Of a DNA stretch of 64,000 bases, positions 16,293-25,028 are shown piece after piece. The notes beneath the pieces are model-generated. The model saw only the letters and a list, made by a program, of their open reading frames with translations. It was not told the DNA's origin and did no database searches. Source of the DNA: Paenibacillus silvestris (GTDB lineage Bacteria; Bacillota; Bacilli; Paenibacillales; NBRC-103111); the NCBI RefSeq assembly GCF_009882985.1, contig NZ_WTUZ01000037.1, positions 62,001 through 126,000 on the forward strand, written 5' to 3'. How positions within the stretch are numbered: position 1 is the stretch's first letter; every line of letters begins with the position of its first letter. Position numbers and translations under genes: made by a program.

Positions 16293-18398
16293 CTACGCAC
16301 GTTCCACTTGTACAGCACATATTTTAAATTCCGGCATCCGGCTCGTCGGGTCGAGCGCATCGTTCGTCAACACATTGATGGAGTGCTCATCCCCCCAATG
16401 GAAAGGGACGAAAACGGTACGAGGCTGGATACCCTCGGTTACCTTAACTTCGAAAACAAGAGAACCTCGGCGGCTTGTAAGGCGGATTTTGCTATCCATG
16501 CCAAGCCCGATTCGCTTTGCTAGCCATGGATGTATTTCCGCGACGGGAACGGGAGCTTTCTTGTGCAGAGCTTCCGTCCGGCGTGTTTGTACACCGCTCA
16601 AATAATGGTTCGCCAGCCGGCCTGTGGTCAGAACGAATGGATACTCGCTATCGATCGGCTCTGCTGGCATTTTCGGCTGAATGCCGAATAACTTGGCTCT
16701 GCCATCCGGATGATGGAATTGTTCGGTGAATAAATACGGTGTTCCCGGATGATCAGGCGTTGGACATGGCCAGAATAGCCCTTTTTCTGCTTGCAGCCTT
16801 TGGTACGTGATGCCGCTGTAATCAGCTTTCCCGCCTGCGGTTGCGGCTGCCAGTTCGCGAAACACGTCTTCGATGCCTTCATATTGAAAGTACATTCCGC
16901 GCCCTAATGCTTCTGCCAACTCGCAAATAATATGATAGTCGAGCTTGCTGTTACCTGGCAGCTCCATTGCTTGGGGACGATGGAACACACGCCCCTCCAG
17001 ATTGGTCATCGTACCTTCCGCTTCTGCGAAGGAAGAGCCAGGCAGGATATAGTGAGCATAACGCGCCGTTTCCGTTTCAAACATATCCACAACAACAAGC
17101 AACTCCAGCTTTTGCAGCGCCCGTTCCACCATGCGGTTATTCGGACTTGAGACTAGGGGATTGGATCCAAGCACAAGTAACGCTTTGATTTCACCCTCGT
17201 CGATCTTCTTCAGCAGTTCGTAGGCGGAGACTCCTTTACCAGGAAGTTCGCTGGGATCAATCCCCCATATTCTTGCGACATGCTCACGCGCAGCAGGGTC
17301 TTCAATAGAGCGATAGCCAGGCAATTGATCGGCCTTTTGACCATGCTCGCGACCGCCTTGACCGTTTGCTTGACCGGTTACGGCGCCATAGCCGCAGCCC
17401 TGACGCCCTATTTTGCCCGTGACCAAGGATAAATTAATATAATTAAGCGTATTCTCCACACCATTCGATTGCTGTTCCAGCCCTCTTGCCGTTAGAACGA
17501 TTCCCGTATCCGCCTTGGCGAAGCCGCGAGCAATGGTACGAATCACAGGCTCTAGAACACCTGTCAGCTCCTCCACTCTCTCTGGCGTGAAAGATTTCAC
17601 CGCTTCCTTCAAGCTCTCGAGGCCCGATGTGCGCTCCTGAATGAAATGTTCATCAACGAGCTTCTCTGCCAACATGACATGCAGAAGACCATTAACAAAC
17701 ACAGAGTCGAACCCAGGCTGCAAACGAACATGAATATCAGCAACCTTGGAAGTCATGGTATTGCGTGGGTCAATCGTAACAATGACTGCCCCTTTCTTCT
17801 TCGCTTCAAGCAGATACGGCATCATGGTCGGCTGACATTCAGCAATGTTTGTACCAGCTAGTATGATGTATTTCGCATTCGGAATCTCAGACAAAGGCAT
17901 CGACATCCCTCGGTCAATGCCGAAGGCTTGATTGGAAGCCGCTGCTGCAGAGGACATACAGTAACGGCCATTGTAATCAATATATTTACTTTTCAAAGCA
18001 ACCCGAGTGAACTTGCCGAGCAAATAACAAACTTCATTGGTTAAAGACCCGCCGCCGTATACGCCAATTGCATCTGCGCCATGTTCCGCTTGCAGTCTTT
18101 GGATGCGCATCGCAATGTCGCCATAGGCGTGGTCCCATGTCACATTTTGCCAGCGCTCTGACCCGCTAGTTGCCTTTGCCAAAGGCTCGAGAATACGTTC
18201 AGCATGAAAAACATGATCTAAAGCGTTCAGCCCCTTTTGACAGAGACGACCAGTGGCAACCGGGAAATTCGGGCTTGGTTTGGTGATGAGACCGGATGTT
18301 TTGTCGCTTATGACAATCTCAAGCCCGCACTGCATGCTGCAAAAGCAGCAATGCGAGGAGGGTTGATCTTTCGCTATAGTTAGTAATGGTGATCTCAT
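16293..18398 (-). CDS. nasC: Assimilatory nitrate reductase catalytic subunit
   Basis: 701 residues, molybdopterin oxidoreductase of the NasC/NapA type (B. subtilis NasC is 710). The N-terminal [4Fe-4S] motif is CCFCSMQCG..., closing with LCQKG near residue 54. Molybdopterin-binding segments follow: ILAGTNIAECQP, VIVTIDPRNTMTSKVADIHV, LLVLGSNPLVSSPNN and, near the end, PFVLTTGRLANHYLSG and FVPFHWGD. It reduces nitrate to nitrite in the cytoplasm, using electrons from a flavoprotein partner. No nasB gene is present here, so the electron donor must be elsewhere. GGTGGGGAG precedes the ATG. It is the last gene of nasA-nasD-nasE-nasC. Confidence 0.92.
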   Translation of the reverse strand: MRSPLLTIAKDQPSSHCCFCSMQCGLEIVISDKTSGLITKPSPNFPVATGRLCQKGLNALDHVFHAERILEPLAKATSGSERWQNVTWDHAYGDIAMRIQRLQAEHGADAIGVYGGGSLTNEVCYLLGKFTRVALKSKYIDYNGRYCMSSAAAASNQAFGIDRGMSMPLSEIPNAKYIILAGTNIAECQPTMMPYLLEAKKKGAVIVTIDPRNTMTSKVADIHVRLQPGFDSVFVNGLLHVMLAEKLVDEHFIQERTSGLESLKEAVKSFTPERVEELTGVLEPVIRTIARGFAKADTGIVLTARGLEQQSNGVENTLNYINLSLVTGKIGRQGCGYGAVTGQANGQGGREHGQKADQLPGYRSIEDPAAREHVARIWGIDPSELPGKGVSAYELLKKIDEGEIKALLVLGSNPLVSSPNNRMVERALQKLELLVVVDMFETETARYAHYILPGSSFAEAEGTMTNLEGRVFHRPQAMELPGNSKLDYHIICELAEALGRGMYFQYEGIEDVFRELAAATAGGKADYSGITYQRLQAEKGLFWPCPTPDHPGTPYLFTEQFHHPDGRAKLFGIQPKMPAEPIDSEYPFVLTTGRLANHYLSGVQTRRTEALHKKAPVPVAEIHPWLAKRIGLGMDSKIRLTSRRGSLVFEVKVTEGIQPRTVFVPFHWGDEHSINVLTNDALDPTSRMPEFKICAVQVERA

Positions 18399-18411
18399 GT
18401 TCTCCCCACCT

Positions 18412-18762
18412 TTAACAAGCCAATTCTTTACCTACGGGAAAACCTATGAAAACAGTTCCATCATGCACCTTCGTCGAATAGGTCTGCACGCAGCCCGTAT
18501 CCGGGGCTTGCACGAGCCCCGTAGAAAGATGAATTCTGCGGTCATGCATGGGACAGAAGACGTGCTCGTCACAGACAATGCCTTCCGCAAGCACGCCTGC
18601 TTTGTGCGGACAACGGTTCTGAATCGCGGTCAGCTTGCCGCTTTTCATCTTGAAAAGTGCTACTTCTTCCCCCTGATACCGAATCGTTCTGCCTGTATTC
18701 ACCGCTAAATCCTCATAAGATACGGCCTCAACCCAAATCATTTGCTCTTCTTGTGTTTTCAT
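18412..18762 (-). CDS. nasE: Nitrite reductase small subunit, Rieske type
   Basis: 116 residues (B. subtilis NasE is 106). The [2Fe-2S] Rieske ligands are in RCPHKAGVL (C-x-H) and FCPMHDRRI (C-x-x-H). It pairs with NasD to reduce nitrite to ammonium. CAGGAGGAG is upstream of the ATG; the gaps to nasD (25 bases) and nasC (13 bases) are short, so the three are cotranscribed. Confidence 0.93.
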   Translation of the reverse strand: MKTQEEQMIWVEAVSYEDLAVNTGRTIRYQGEEVALFKMKSGKLTAIQNRCPHKAGVLAEGIVCDEHVFCPMHDRRIHLSTGLVQAPDTGCVQTYSTKVHDGTVFIGFPVGKELAC

Positions 18763-18787
18763 GGTCTTCTCCTCCTGAGTGATTTAG

Positions 18788-21208
18788 TTAGGTAAGCTCG
18801 ACGACTTCGTATAGATCACGTTGAATTTTCTTGCTATCGATCGCTTGTTTCCACGGATCCTTCGTAACAGCAAGCGCTTGTTCAATCCGGTCGCATAGTT
18901 GTTTGCGCTCTTCCTCATTTTCAACGACATCACGGATATGTTCGATCCCCAAACGGTGTACCCATTCGCTTGTACGCTCGCCGTATTTACCGGTTTCGCG
19001 ATAATATTGCAGATATGCTTCGGTGTATTCAATAATGTCCTGCTCTGTTTTCACCGTTGTTAATAGCTCGCCAACACGTACCTTCACACCGCCGTTACCT
19101 CCGGCATACAGCTCCCAACCGCCATCTACGGATACGATGCCTAGATCCTTAATACCGGATTCTGCGCAGTTCCGTGGACATCCTGATACCGCCAGCTTCA
19201 CTTTGGCTGGTGCGTTTAAGCGCTCAAAACGCTTCTCCAGCTCGATGCCCACCGCCATGGAATCACCTGTACCGAACCTGCAGAACGTGTCACCGACGCA
19301 TGTTTTGACCGTACGTAAAGCTTTGCCGTAGGCATAGCCGGAAGGCATATCCAGCGCTTCCCACATCGCTGTAAGGTCTTCTTTTTTCACGCCAAGCAAG
19401 TCTAGTCGTTGTCCGCCTGTGAACTTCACAGTTGGGACATTAAATTGCTCTGCTACTTCAGCAATCCGCTTCAGTTCCGTCGGATTCGTTACACCGCCAT
19501 AAATTCGTGGAACAACGGAGTACGTACCATCCTTTTGAATATTCGCATGCATACGCTCGTTAACGAAGCGCGAAGTGCTATCATCCTTGTATGTTTCAGG
19601 GCTAATCATGCCCAGGTAGTAGTTAAGTGCAGGGCGACATTTGGAGCAGCCCTCTTCATTTTTCCAATCAAGCACGCTCATGACTTCACGGACATGCGAC
19701 AAGCCTTTTTCGCGAATCGCTTCGACAACCTCATCCCGGGTATGTTCCGTACAAGAGCAAATGGATTCTTTAGCGGCATTTTTGTCGTAGGAGGAGCCTA
19801 GCGTAAAGGCTAGCAAATCACTCACAAGCGGTTTACACCCGCCGCAAGAACGGGAAGCTGTCGTGCAGTTTTTCACCTCTTCAACGGAGGTTAGGCCCTG
19901 ATCTTTAATCGCTGAACAGATCGCCCCTTTGGTCACCCCGTTACATCCGCAAATAATCGCATCGTCTTTCATGTCAGCAACACCAGAAGCTGCTCCGCCA
20001 CCGCTTGCTGAATCCGTCAAGATCGCTGTCTTCGCCATCCCGCTGACATCGGTTTCCTCACGAATCATTTGCATGAGCCGCGTGCCGTCCGCCGTATCCC
20101 CAAAGAGCACAGCACCGACAATTTTGTTATCCTTAATGACGACCTTCTTATATACACCTGTGAACTCATCATGAATGCGAATCGCTTTGGTTCCTTCTTC
20201 ATCACCGAATTTCCCGCCAGAGAAAACGTCAACGCCCGATACTTTCAACTTCGTATAGAGCACAGAGCCTTCATAAGGACCTGTTTCCACGCCTGCCAAA
20301 TGCTTCGCTAACACAGCACCTTGCTCGTAGAGCGGCGCAACCAGCCCGTAGGCAACGCCACGGTGCATCGCACATTCCCCTACTGCGTACACATTAGGAA
20401 CATTTGTTTGCATGTAGTCATTTACAATAATACCAGGATTGCACGTTACGCCAGAATTCTTAGCGAGTTCTACATTCGGCCGAATCCCTACTGCCATGAC
20501 GACCAGATCCGCTTCAGTCATCGTGCCGTCTTTGAATTTTAAACCAGTAACCCGCTTATGACCGACGATTTCTGCGGATTGCTTCGCTAGCAAGAAGTTA
20601 ATCCCTTGTTCCTCCAGGGCTGCTTGCAGCATTTTGGACGCTGTGCGATCCAACTGACGATCCATGATCGAGTCGGTGATATGAACGACATCTACTTTCA
20701 TTCCCAAGTTCAGGAAACCCCTGGCTGCTTCTAGTCCTAGCAAACCTCCGCCGATGACTACCGCTTTTTTATACTTTTTCGCAGATTCCATCATAATTTC
20801 ACAATCACGGATGGTCCGGTAGGCCATGACTCCTTCTTTATCTGCGCCAGGCATTGGAATCATAAAAGGATTGGACCCTGTTGCCAAAATCAATTTATCG
20901 TAGGACACCGTTACGCCTTTATCGCTCGTGACTGTTTGAGCTGCCGTATCGATTCCCGTCACTGTTTGGTTTGTATAAAGGGTTATATGGTTGTTTCTAT
21001 ACCATTCATAAGGATGAATAACGATATCCTCAACTTTGGAATCTCCCGAAAGGACATAGGACAGCAAAATCCGATTATAGTTCGGATGAGGCTCACTCCC
21101 AAAAATAGTTACCTCATATTTATCCGGAGCCAGTTTAAGCAAATGTTCAACTGCGTTAACACCAGCCATGCCATTTCCGACTAATACCAACTTTTCTTTT
21201 TGAGTCAT
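18788..21208 (-). CDS. nasD: Nitrite reductase [NAD(P)H] large subunit
   Basis: 806 residues from the ATG at MTQKEKLVLVGNGMAG (B. subtilis NasD is 805); GAGAGGAAGATG lies upstream. Domains in order: FAD/NAD(P)-binding reductase (LVGNGMAGV, VVIGGGLLGLEAARG, VYAVGECAMHRGV), two BFD-type [2Fe-2S] modules (CGCNGVTKG...SCGGCKPLV; CSCTEHT...CSKCRPALN), a ferredoxin-like half domain, and the sirohaem/[4Fe-4S] domain with TCVGDTFCRFG and VSGCPRNCAESG. It carries out the six-electron reduction of nitrite to ammonium with NasE. Confidence 0.95.
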   Translation of the reverse strand: MTQKEKLVLVGNGMAGVNAVEHLLKLAPDKYEVTIFGSEPHPNYNRILLSYVLSGDSKVEDIVIHPYEWYRNNHITLYTNQTVTGIDTAAQTVTSDKGVTVSYDKLILATGSNPFMIPMPGADKEGVMAYRTIRDCEIMMESAKKYKKAVVIGGGLLGLEAARGFLNLGMKVDVVHITDSIMDRQLDRTASKMLQAALEEQGINFLLAKQSAEIVGHKRVTGLKFKDGTMTEADLVVMAVGIRPNVELAKNSGVTCNPGIIVNDYMQTNVPNVYAVGECAMHRGVAYGLVAPLYEQGAVLAKHLAGVETGPYEGSVLYTKLKVSGVDVFSGGKFGDEEGTKAIRIHDEFTGVYKKVVIKDNKIVGAVLFGDTADGTRLMQMIREETDVSGMAKTAILTDSASGGGAASGVADMKDDAIICGCNGVTKGAICSAIKDQGLTSVEEVKNCTTASRSCGGCKPLVSDLLAFTLGSSYDKNAAKESICSCTEHTRDEVVEAIREKGLSHVREVMSVLDWKNEEGCSKCRPALNYYLGMISPETYKDDSTSRFVNERMHANIQKDGTYSVVPRIYGGVTNPTELKRIAEVAEQFNVPTVKFTGGQRLDLLGVKKEDLTAMWEALDMPSGYAYGKALRTVKTCVGDTFCRFGTGDSMAVGIELEKRFERLNAPAKVKLAVSGCPRNCAESGIKDLGIVSVDGGWELYAGGNGGVKVRVGELLTTVKTEQDIIEYTEAYLQYYRETGKYGERTSEWVHRLGIEHIRDVVENEEERKQLCDRIEQALAVTKDPWKQAIDSKKIQRDLYEVVELT

Positions 21209-21516
21209 GGTCTCATCTTCCTCTCTAGTGTTTCTATCTCTATATCCCATTTAGTTATCCATATCCTGTTGGTGAAAAAGGTCCACTTGGGAGCAGCCGT
21301 CTATGCGAATACGCCCAAATGGCAATGATGGGATATGGAGCTTAAGTAGCTCGATTGAACTACCAAAGACGGCAAGTCGTAAACGTCTTTGCTCATATAG
21401 CCTGCAGGAATGCCTCAAGCTGCATGAGCAAACACTTTACTCTAACTAAGGTGCTGCTGATAGGTGCTGCTGATCCTGCTGTTAACTCACCACAGGATCA
21501 GCAGTTCCCCCATTAT
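21209..21516. other. Intergenic region between nasA and nasD with a perfect 12-bp palindrome
   Basis: The arms CTGCTGATCCTG and CAGGATCAGCAG lie at 21467-21478 and 21493-21504, just after the nasA stop. A direct repeat GGTGCTGCTGAT is adjacent. There is no T tract, so it could be an RNA-processing or stabilising hairpin rather than a terminator. No gene was seen in the remaining ~200 bases. Confidence 0.5.
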
Positions 21517-22758
21517 TTAAGCATGCACGCTATCAATTGCTGTTGGAGCTACTTTCACTTTGCCGCCATCACCAATCCAGCTGCGTTTCCATTGTCCTTG
21601 TACAGATGCGATCAAAATAACACAGCACACAGCGATTGCACTTAAGATTAAGAAGCCAGGCGCGAAAGAACCCGTTGCCAACTTCACATTTCCGAGAATC
21701 TTAGGTAGGAAGTATCCGCCTAAACCGCCGGCAGCGCCGACAATCCCTGTCACCACGCCGATTTCTGATTTGAAACGCTGAGGCACAAGTTGGAAGACTG
21801 AACCGTTCCCCATGCCAAAAGCCATCATAGCGACGAATAATAAGACTGTTGTTACCGAAAGTGCTGGAAGTGTTGAAATCCCCGCCATCATCAATGCGAC
21901 AACCCCGTACAATCCCATCAGCATCCGAATGCCGCCAACTTTATCGGCTAACCAACCGCCTACAGGTCGGAAGAAACTACCACCAATCACGCATAGAGTT
22001 GTAAAATCAGCCGCACGGATAGGTGAAAGCCCGTATTGGGTGTTAAAGAAGATGGTTAAGTAGGTGGACATCCCGACGAAGCCGCCGAACGTGACACTAT
22101 ATAAAATACAGAACAACCAAGAATCCTTCTGCTTCAGAACTTTGCCGTATTCAGCAACGGTTTTGGGTGCTGGTTTATTCGGACTGTTTTTTGCCAAAAT
22201 ACTGAAAACAACTAATGTTATCGCAATTGGAATCATCGCAATGCCGAAAACTACATGCCAATCGCCATAATGCTGCGCAATCCGATTAGCAAAGAGCGTA
22301 GCGAAGATCGTCCCGCTGTTCCCTGCTCCGGCGATTCCCATCGCCAGACCTTGATATTGCGGTGGGTACCAAGAACTGGCTAACGGCAATGCAGCTGCGA
22401 AGCTTGCTCCAGCAATACCGAGCATCAGCGCCACGAAATACATATCGCCCATCGTGTCAGCGAACTGCCATCCCCAGAATAGTGGAATTAAGGTTAGCGA
22501 CAGTCCGATTTGCCCAGTAAGCTTAGGACCTATCTTATCGGTTAGTACGCCTAGTACCAGTCGAAGCACCGCTCCGCCTAATGTAGGCAAGGCAACGAGG
22601 TTCGCTTTTTCAGCAGCGTTTAAGTGGAAATCATTCGCGAGTACGACCGCCAGAGGTCCTAAAAGCACCCATACCATAAAGCTCATGTCAAAATACAAAA
22701 ATGCACTGAACAAAGACCCTTTGTGTCCCACTTGCATAAAACTTTTCCGATCAACCAT
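21517..22758 (-). CDS. nasA: Nitrate/nitrite transporter, NarK/NasA family (MFS)
   Basis: 413 residues from the ATG at MVDRKSFMQVGHKG, with AAGGAGAGGG upstream; the frame extends further but only through leader hairpins. About 12 transmembrane segments. NNP-family nitrate signatures are visible (GIAGAGNSGTIFATLFANR; VGAAGGLGGYFLPKILG), as is the start SAFLYFDMSFMVWVLLGPL shared with B. subtilis NasA. It imports nitrate and possibly exports nitrite. It is the first gene of the operon and lies behind a long regulated leader with two attenuators. Confidence 0.93.
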   Translation of the reverse strand: MVDRKSFMQVGHKGSLFSAFLYFDMSFMVWVLLGPLAVVLANDFHLNAAEKANLVALPTLGGAVLRLVLGVLTDKIGPKLTGQIGLSLTLIPLFWGWQFADTMGDMYFVALMLGIAGASFAAALPLASSWYPPQYQGLAMGIAGAGNSGTIFATLFANRIAQHYGDWHVVFGIAMIPIAITLVVFSILAKNSPNKPAPKTVAEYGKVLKQKDSWLFCILYSVTFGGFVGMSTYLTIFFNTQYGLSPIRAADFTTLCVIGGSFFRPVGGWLADKVGGIRMLMGLYGVVALMMAGISTLPALSVTTVLLFVAMMAFGMGNGSVFQLVPQRFKSEIGVVTGIVGAAGGLGGYFLPKILGNVKLATGSFAPGFLILSAIAVCCVILIASVQGQWKRSWIGDGGKVKVAPTAIDSVHA

Positions 22759-22840
22759 GCGCTTCCCTCTCCTTTTGTGAGGCTTTTCGCCTTCTTTTTT
22801 CCCTATCCTGATTTCTGTCTGTCTGGACACCCATGGACAG

Positions 22841-22922
22841 AAAAGGCCGACAAACATACCCCTACATACACTGGGATGTTTGTCGGCCTCTTTGCCACTG
22901 CTGCCACATCATCGTGAACAGC
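22841..22922 (-). promoter_or_regulatory. Promoter-proximal-to-gene ANTAR-type attenuator (second of two) in the nasA leader
   Basis: On the minus-strand RNA the first hairpin is GCTG-TT-CAC, hexaloop GATGAT, GTG-G-CAGC (22922-22900). The second is GGC, hexaloop AAAGAG, GCC (22896-22885). The GCC arm is also the start of the terminator arm GGCCGACAAACAT, which pairs with ATGTTTGTCGGCC (ending 22845) before TTTTCTG. Thus the second hairpin and the terminator are mutually exclusive. ANTAR target RNAs have two hexaloop hairpins with A at loop position 1 and G at 4; the second loop fits, the first has G at position 1. Confidence 0.7.
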
Positions 22923-22952
22923 ATGTTAGATGATTATTCGTAAAGTAAACAT

Positions 22953-23035
22953 AAAAAGCCTATCCGGTTACGAATTTGTAAGGGGATAGGCGCCATTGCC
23001 TGCGTTAGGGGCACATCATTGTGCCGATTTCTAAC
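22953..23035 (-). promoter_or_regulatory. First ANTAR-type attenuator in the nasA leader
   Basis: Hairpin 1: outer stem GTTAG/CTAAC and inner stem GGCAC, loop AATGAT, GTGCC. Hairpin 2: AGGC, loop AATGGC, GCCT. Both hexaloops have A at position 1 and G at position 4, the ANTAR RNA signature. The 3' arm of hairpin 2 is the beginning of terminator arm GCCTATCC, which pairs with GGATAGGC followed by TTTTT. ANTAR binding should stabilise hairpin 2 and prevent termination. The predicted transcript starts at or just before hairpin 1. Confidence 0.85.
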
Positions 23036-23038
23036 TTG

Positions 23039-23067
23039 ATTATAGTACGGCTTTTTGTGTATGTCAA
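23039..23067 (-). promoter_or_regulatory. Perfect-consensus sigma-A promoter of the nas operon
   Basis: TTGACA, a 17-base spacer, then TATAAT on the minus strand. A start about 7 bases downstream falls at the first leader hairpin. A full-consensus promoter makes sense where control is by a repressor at -35 and by leader termination. Confidence 0.9.
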
Positions 23068-23078
23068 TAAACATAACA
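23062..23078. promoter_or_regulatory. TnrA/GlnR box overlapping the -35 of the nas promoter
   Basis: TGTCAATAAACATAACA matches TGTNA-N7-TNACA exactly. It covers the TTGACA element, a position fitting repression by GlnR under nitrogen excess; it could also act on the divergent ANTAR gene. Which factor binds cannot be told from sequence. Confidence 0.8.
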
Positions 23079-23113
23079 TAAATAATTTCAAACATGCCAT
23101 GTCAGCTACTGTA

Positions 23114-23143
23114 TCGACAAAAAACCGATTTATATGCTATAGT
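23114..23143 (+). promoter_or_regulatory. Candidate promoter of the ANTAR gene
   Basis: TCGACA, 18 bases, TATAGT; about 85 bases before the start codon. A second -10-like TATAAT at 23151 has no good -35 partner. Confidence 0.4.
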
Positions 23144-23229
23144 AATGCCGTATAATCATTCATTCCATCAAAGAAACCTCACATAAAGTTACCATGAAGT
23201 AAACAGTTTACAACGATGGAGGTATTCAA

Positions 23230-23877
23230 ATGTTGCAATCATTTATACTGATCGACGAGTTGAAGCAAACTCGCTCAGCTACCTCCTCGCCATCCACCAA
23301 TGAGATGAGCTCTTCTAATCGTACACAAGCATCCTTGCCTGACGAGGTGTTGAAGGATCTAGGCTTTCGCGTCTATACAGCATCTGCGATCAAAGAAATT
23401 TCCTTCATTATTCCTAAAGTTGATGCTGTATTGTTAAGTGTAAGCCCCGATCAAGTGGAGACATGGCGCAAACGCGTATTGGCAGAACGCAGCCTTCCCG
23501 TCTTCTGGTGGTGTGATACGCACACTTTTCCTTCTAATGAATGCAGAATGGATGCAGGTATAGATGGTTTAATCGGTTCAACGATGAGTCCGCTTGAAAT
23601 TCACTGTGCTCTGCTGCTTGGCGTGAATCACTATTTTCAGCGAACCGAATGGCAGCAGGAGCGCGAGCAGCTCCTCTCCAAACTAGAGGAGCGCAAATGG
23701 GTCGATCAAGCCAAGCGGATCTTATGCGAGATTAAAGGGATCTCCGAAGCAGAGGCCTACGACTTTTTGCGCAAACAAGCCATGAATGAGCGTAAACGTA
23801 TGGTAGATGTCGCTACCTCCATCGTCAAGGTGTATCAAATACTACGAGATCAAAGTCAAGGAGGCCGAAAACGATGA
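23230..23877 (+). CDS. ANTAR-domain RNA-binding antiterminator with degenerate receiver domain
   Basis: 215 residues; TGGAGG is 8 bases before the ATG. The C-terminal part (about 145-207) is an ANTAR domain: LLSKLEERKWVDQAKRILCE, then GISEAEAYDFLRKQAMNERK and MVDVATSIVKVYQIL. The N-terminal part resembles a response-regulator receiver, but where the phospho-acceptor Asp is expected (VDAVLLSV) there is Ser, so it is probably a pseudo-receiver responding to a ligand or partner. ANTAR proteins bind dual-hexaloop RNAs and block terminators; two such RNAs lie in the divergent nasA leader. It overlaps the next gene by four bases (ATGA). Confidence 0.88.
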   Translation: MLQSFILIDELKQTRSATSSPSTNEMSSSNRTQASLPDEVLKDLGFRVYTASAIKEISFIIPKVDAVLLSVSPDQVETWRKRVLAERSLPVFWWCDTHTFPSNECRMDAGIDGLIGSTMSPLEIHCALLLGVNHYFQRTEWQQEREQLLSKLEERKWVDQAKRILCEIKGISEAEAYDFLRKQAMNERKRMVDVATSIVKVYQILRDQSQGGRKR

Positions 23878-24905
23878 TATCTTTACTAAAAGAAGTAGGC
23901 CGCGGAAAACGCGGAGCGAGAGATCTTACGTATGAAGAGGCTTCCCAAGCAGCAGAACTTATGCTTACCGGCGGTGCTACCCAGGCTCAAATGGGTGCGT
24001 TCCTAGTGGCTGAACGGATTAAAATGGAATCGCCGGATGAAATCAAAGCCTTCATCCACGCACTGCGTAAACGCACCTTTACTTATCCGATACCTGGCAG
24101 CATGGACTGCGCAGGACCTTATGATGGTCGCACCCGTACGTTCATTGCGACCCTGCCGACCGCATTTGTGCTTGCGGCTTGCGGTCTCCCAACTACACTG
24201 CACGGCAGTCCGAGCATGCCGCCCAAATGGGGCGTCACGCTGACGGATGTGCTAGACGCACTTGGCGTGCCGGCGCTAACCTCGTCACGCGAAGCGCTGG
24301 TGTCCGCAGCGGCACGAACAGGCTTCCTATTCGCGCCGACGGAAAGCTGGTGCGCACCGCTTGGTGAGCTGCGCGAACTCCGCAAGGAGCTTGGCTTGCG
24401 GACCGTGTTCAACACCGCGGAGAAGCTGCTTCGTTTCACGGAAGCCCCGTTCATGGCTGTCGGCGTCTTCCATGGCACAGTTTTCGAGAAAATTACGAAT
24501 TTGCTCATTGAACTAGGGATCACGAGTGGAATCGTTGTGCAAGGCATGGAAGGCTCAGAAGATCTTTCCATCGAAAAACGCACGAGGACCTATGTGATTC
24601 AAAATGGCTCCAGTGAATTATTCATTGTAGATCCAGAGATCTATGAATTAATGGTGGAAGTGCCTGAAGTTGAATGGACAGCGCAGCTGCAGGGTGAAAC
24701 GGCTATGGCCGTCTTGCGCGGAGAAGCTGAGCTTCCTTACTTGAACATGGTGCTGCTGAACAGTGCCGTTCGCCTCTGGGTATCCCAGAAAGCCGGCTCC
24801 ATTGAAGAAGGCATCTACATGGCTCGCCATGCCATCGAGCAAGGAACTGCTCTTAAGACTTATACGGATTGGACAGAAGCGATTAAGCCGGTTTCTGCAA
24901 CTTAA
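23874..24905 (+). CDS. TrpD-like / nucleoside phosphorylase-fold glycosyltransferase (YbiB-type)
   Basis: 343 residues, related to anthranilate phosphoribosyltransferase: N-terminal helical domain with LTYEEASQAAELMLTGGATQAQMGAFLVA, then a C-terminal domain with TLHGSPSMPPKWGVTLTDVLDALGV where TrpD has its PRPP/Mg loop. The glycine-rich motifs are altered (AGPYDGRTRTF instead of the canonical DxVGTGGD), so true TrpD activity is doubtful; E. coli YbiB, in this family, binds nucleic acid. It is translationally coupled to the ANTAR gene, which suggests a role in nitrate control or metabolism. There is no trp gene nearby. Confidence 0.7.
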   Translation: MISLLKEVGRGKRGARDLTYEEASQAAELMLTGGATQAQMGAFLVAERIKMESPDEIKAFIHALRKRTFTYPIPGSMDCAGPYDGRTRTFIATLPTAFVLAACGLPTTLHGSPSMPPKWGVTLTDVLDALGVPALTSSREALVSAAARTGFLFAPTESWCAPLGELRELRKELGLRTVFNTAEKLLRFTEAPFMAVGVFHGTVFEKITNLLIELGITSGIVVQGMEGSEDLSIEKRTRTYVIQNGSSELFIVDPEIYELMVEVPEVEWTAQLQGETAMAVLRGEAELPYLNMVLLNSAVRLWVSQKAGSIEEGIYMARHAIEQGTALKTYTDWTEAIKPVSAT

Positions 24906-24933
24906 ATTTTAATAAACGCACTAATTCTTATAC

Positions 24934-24971
24934 ACCCTCTGTAGAAACTTTCTACGGAGGGTTTTATTTTT
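24934..24971 (+). terminator. Terminator of the ANTAR-trpD-like unit
   Basis: ACCCTCTGTAGAAA / TTTCTACGGAGGGT then TTTATTTTTT. Confidence 0.85.
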
Positions 24972-24980
24972 TGCATACAC

Positions 24981-25014
24981 AAAAAAGCCCCTGCCCTTCT
25001 TGCAGGCAGAGGCT
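24981..25014 (-). terminator. Terminator of the CAP-domain gene
   Basis: On the minus strand AGCCTCTGCC pairs with GGCAGGGGCT, followed by TTTTTTG. Confidence 0.85.
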
Positions 25015-25028
25015 GTTAGATCGATATT

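Noticed and set aside
21467..21504. 12-bp palindrome after nasA as a Rho-independent terminator
   Set aside because: There is no T tract on either strand and nasD downstream needs read-through; listed only as a palindrome.
22759..22857. Longer nasA start at 22857
   Set aside because: That part is covered by the leader terminator hairpin, and the ATG at 22758 has a strong AAGGAGAGGG site.
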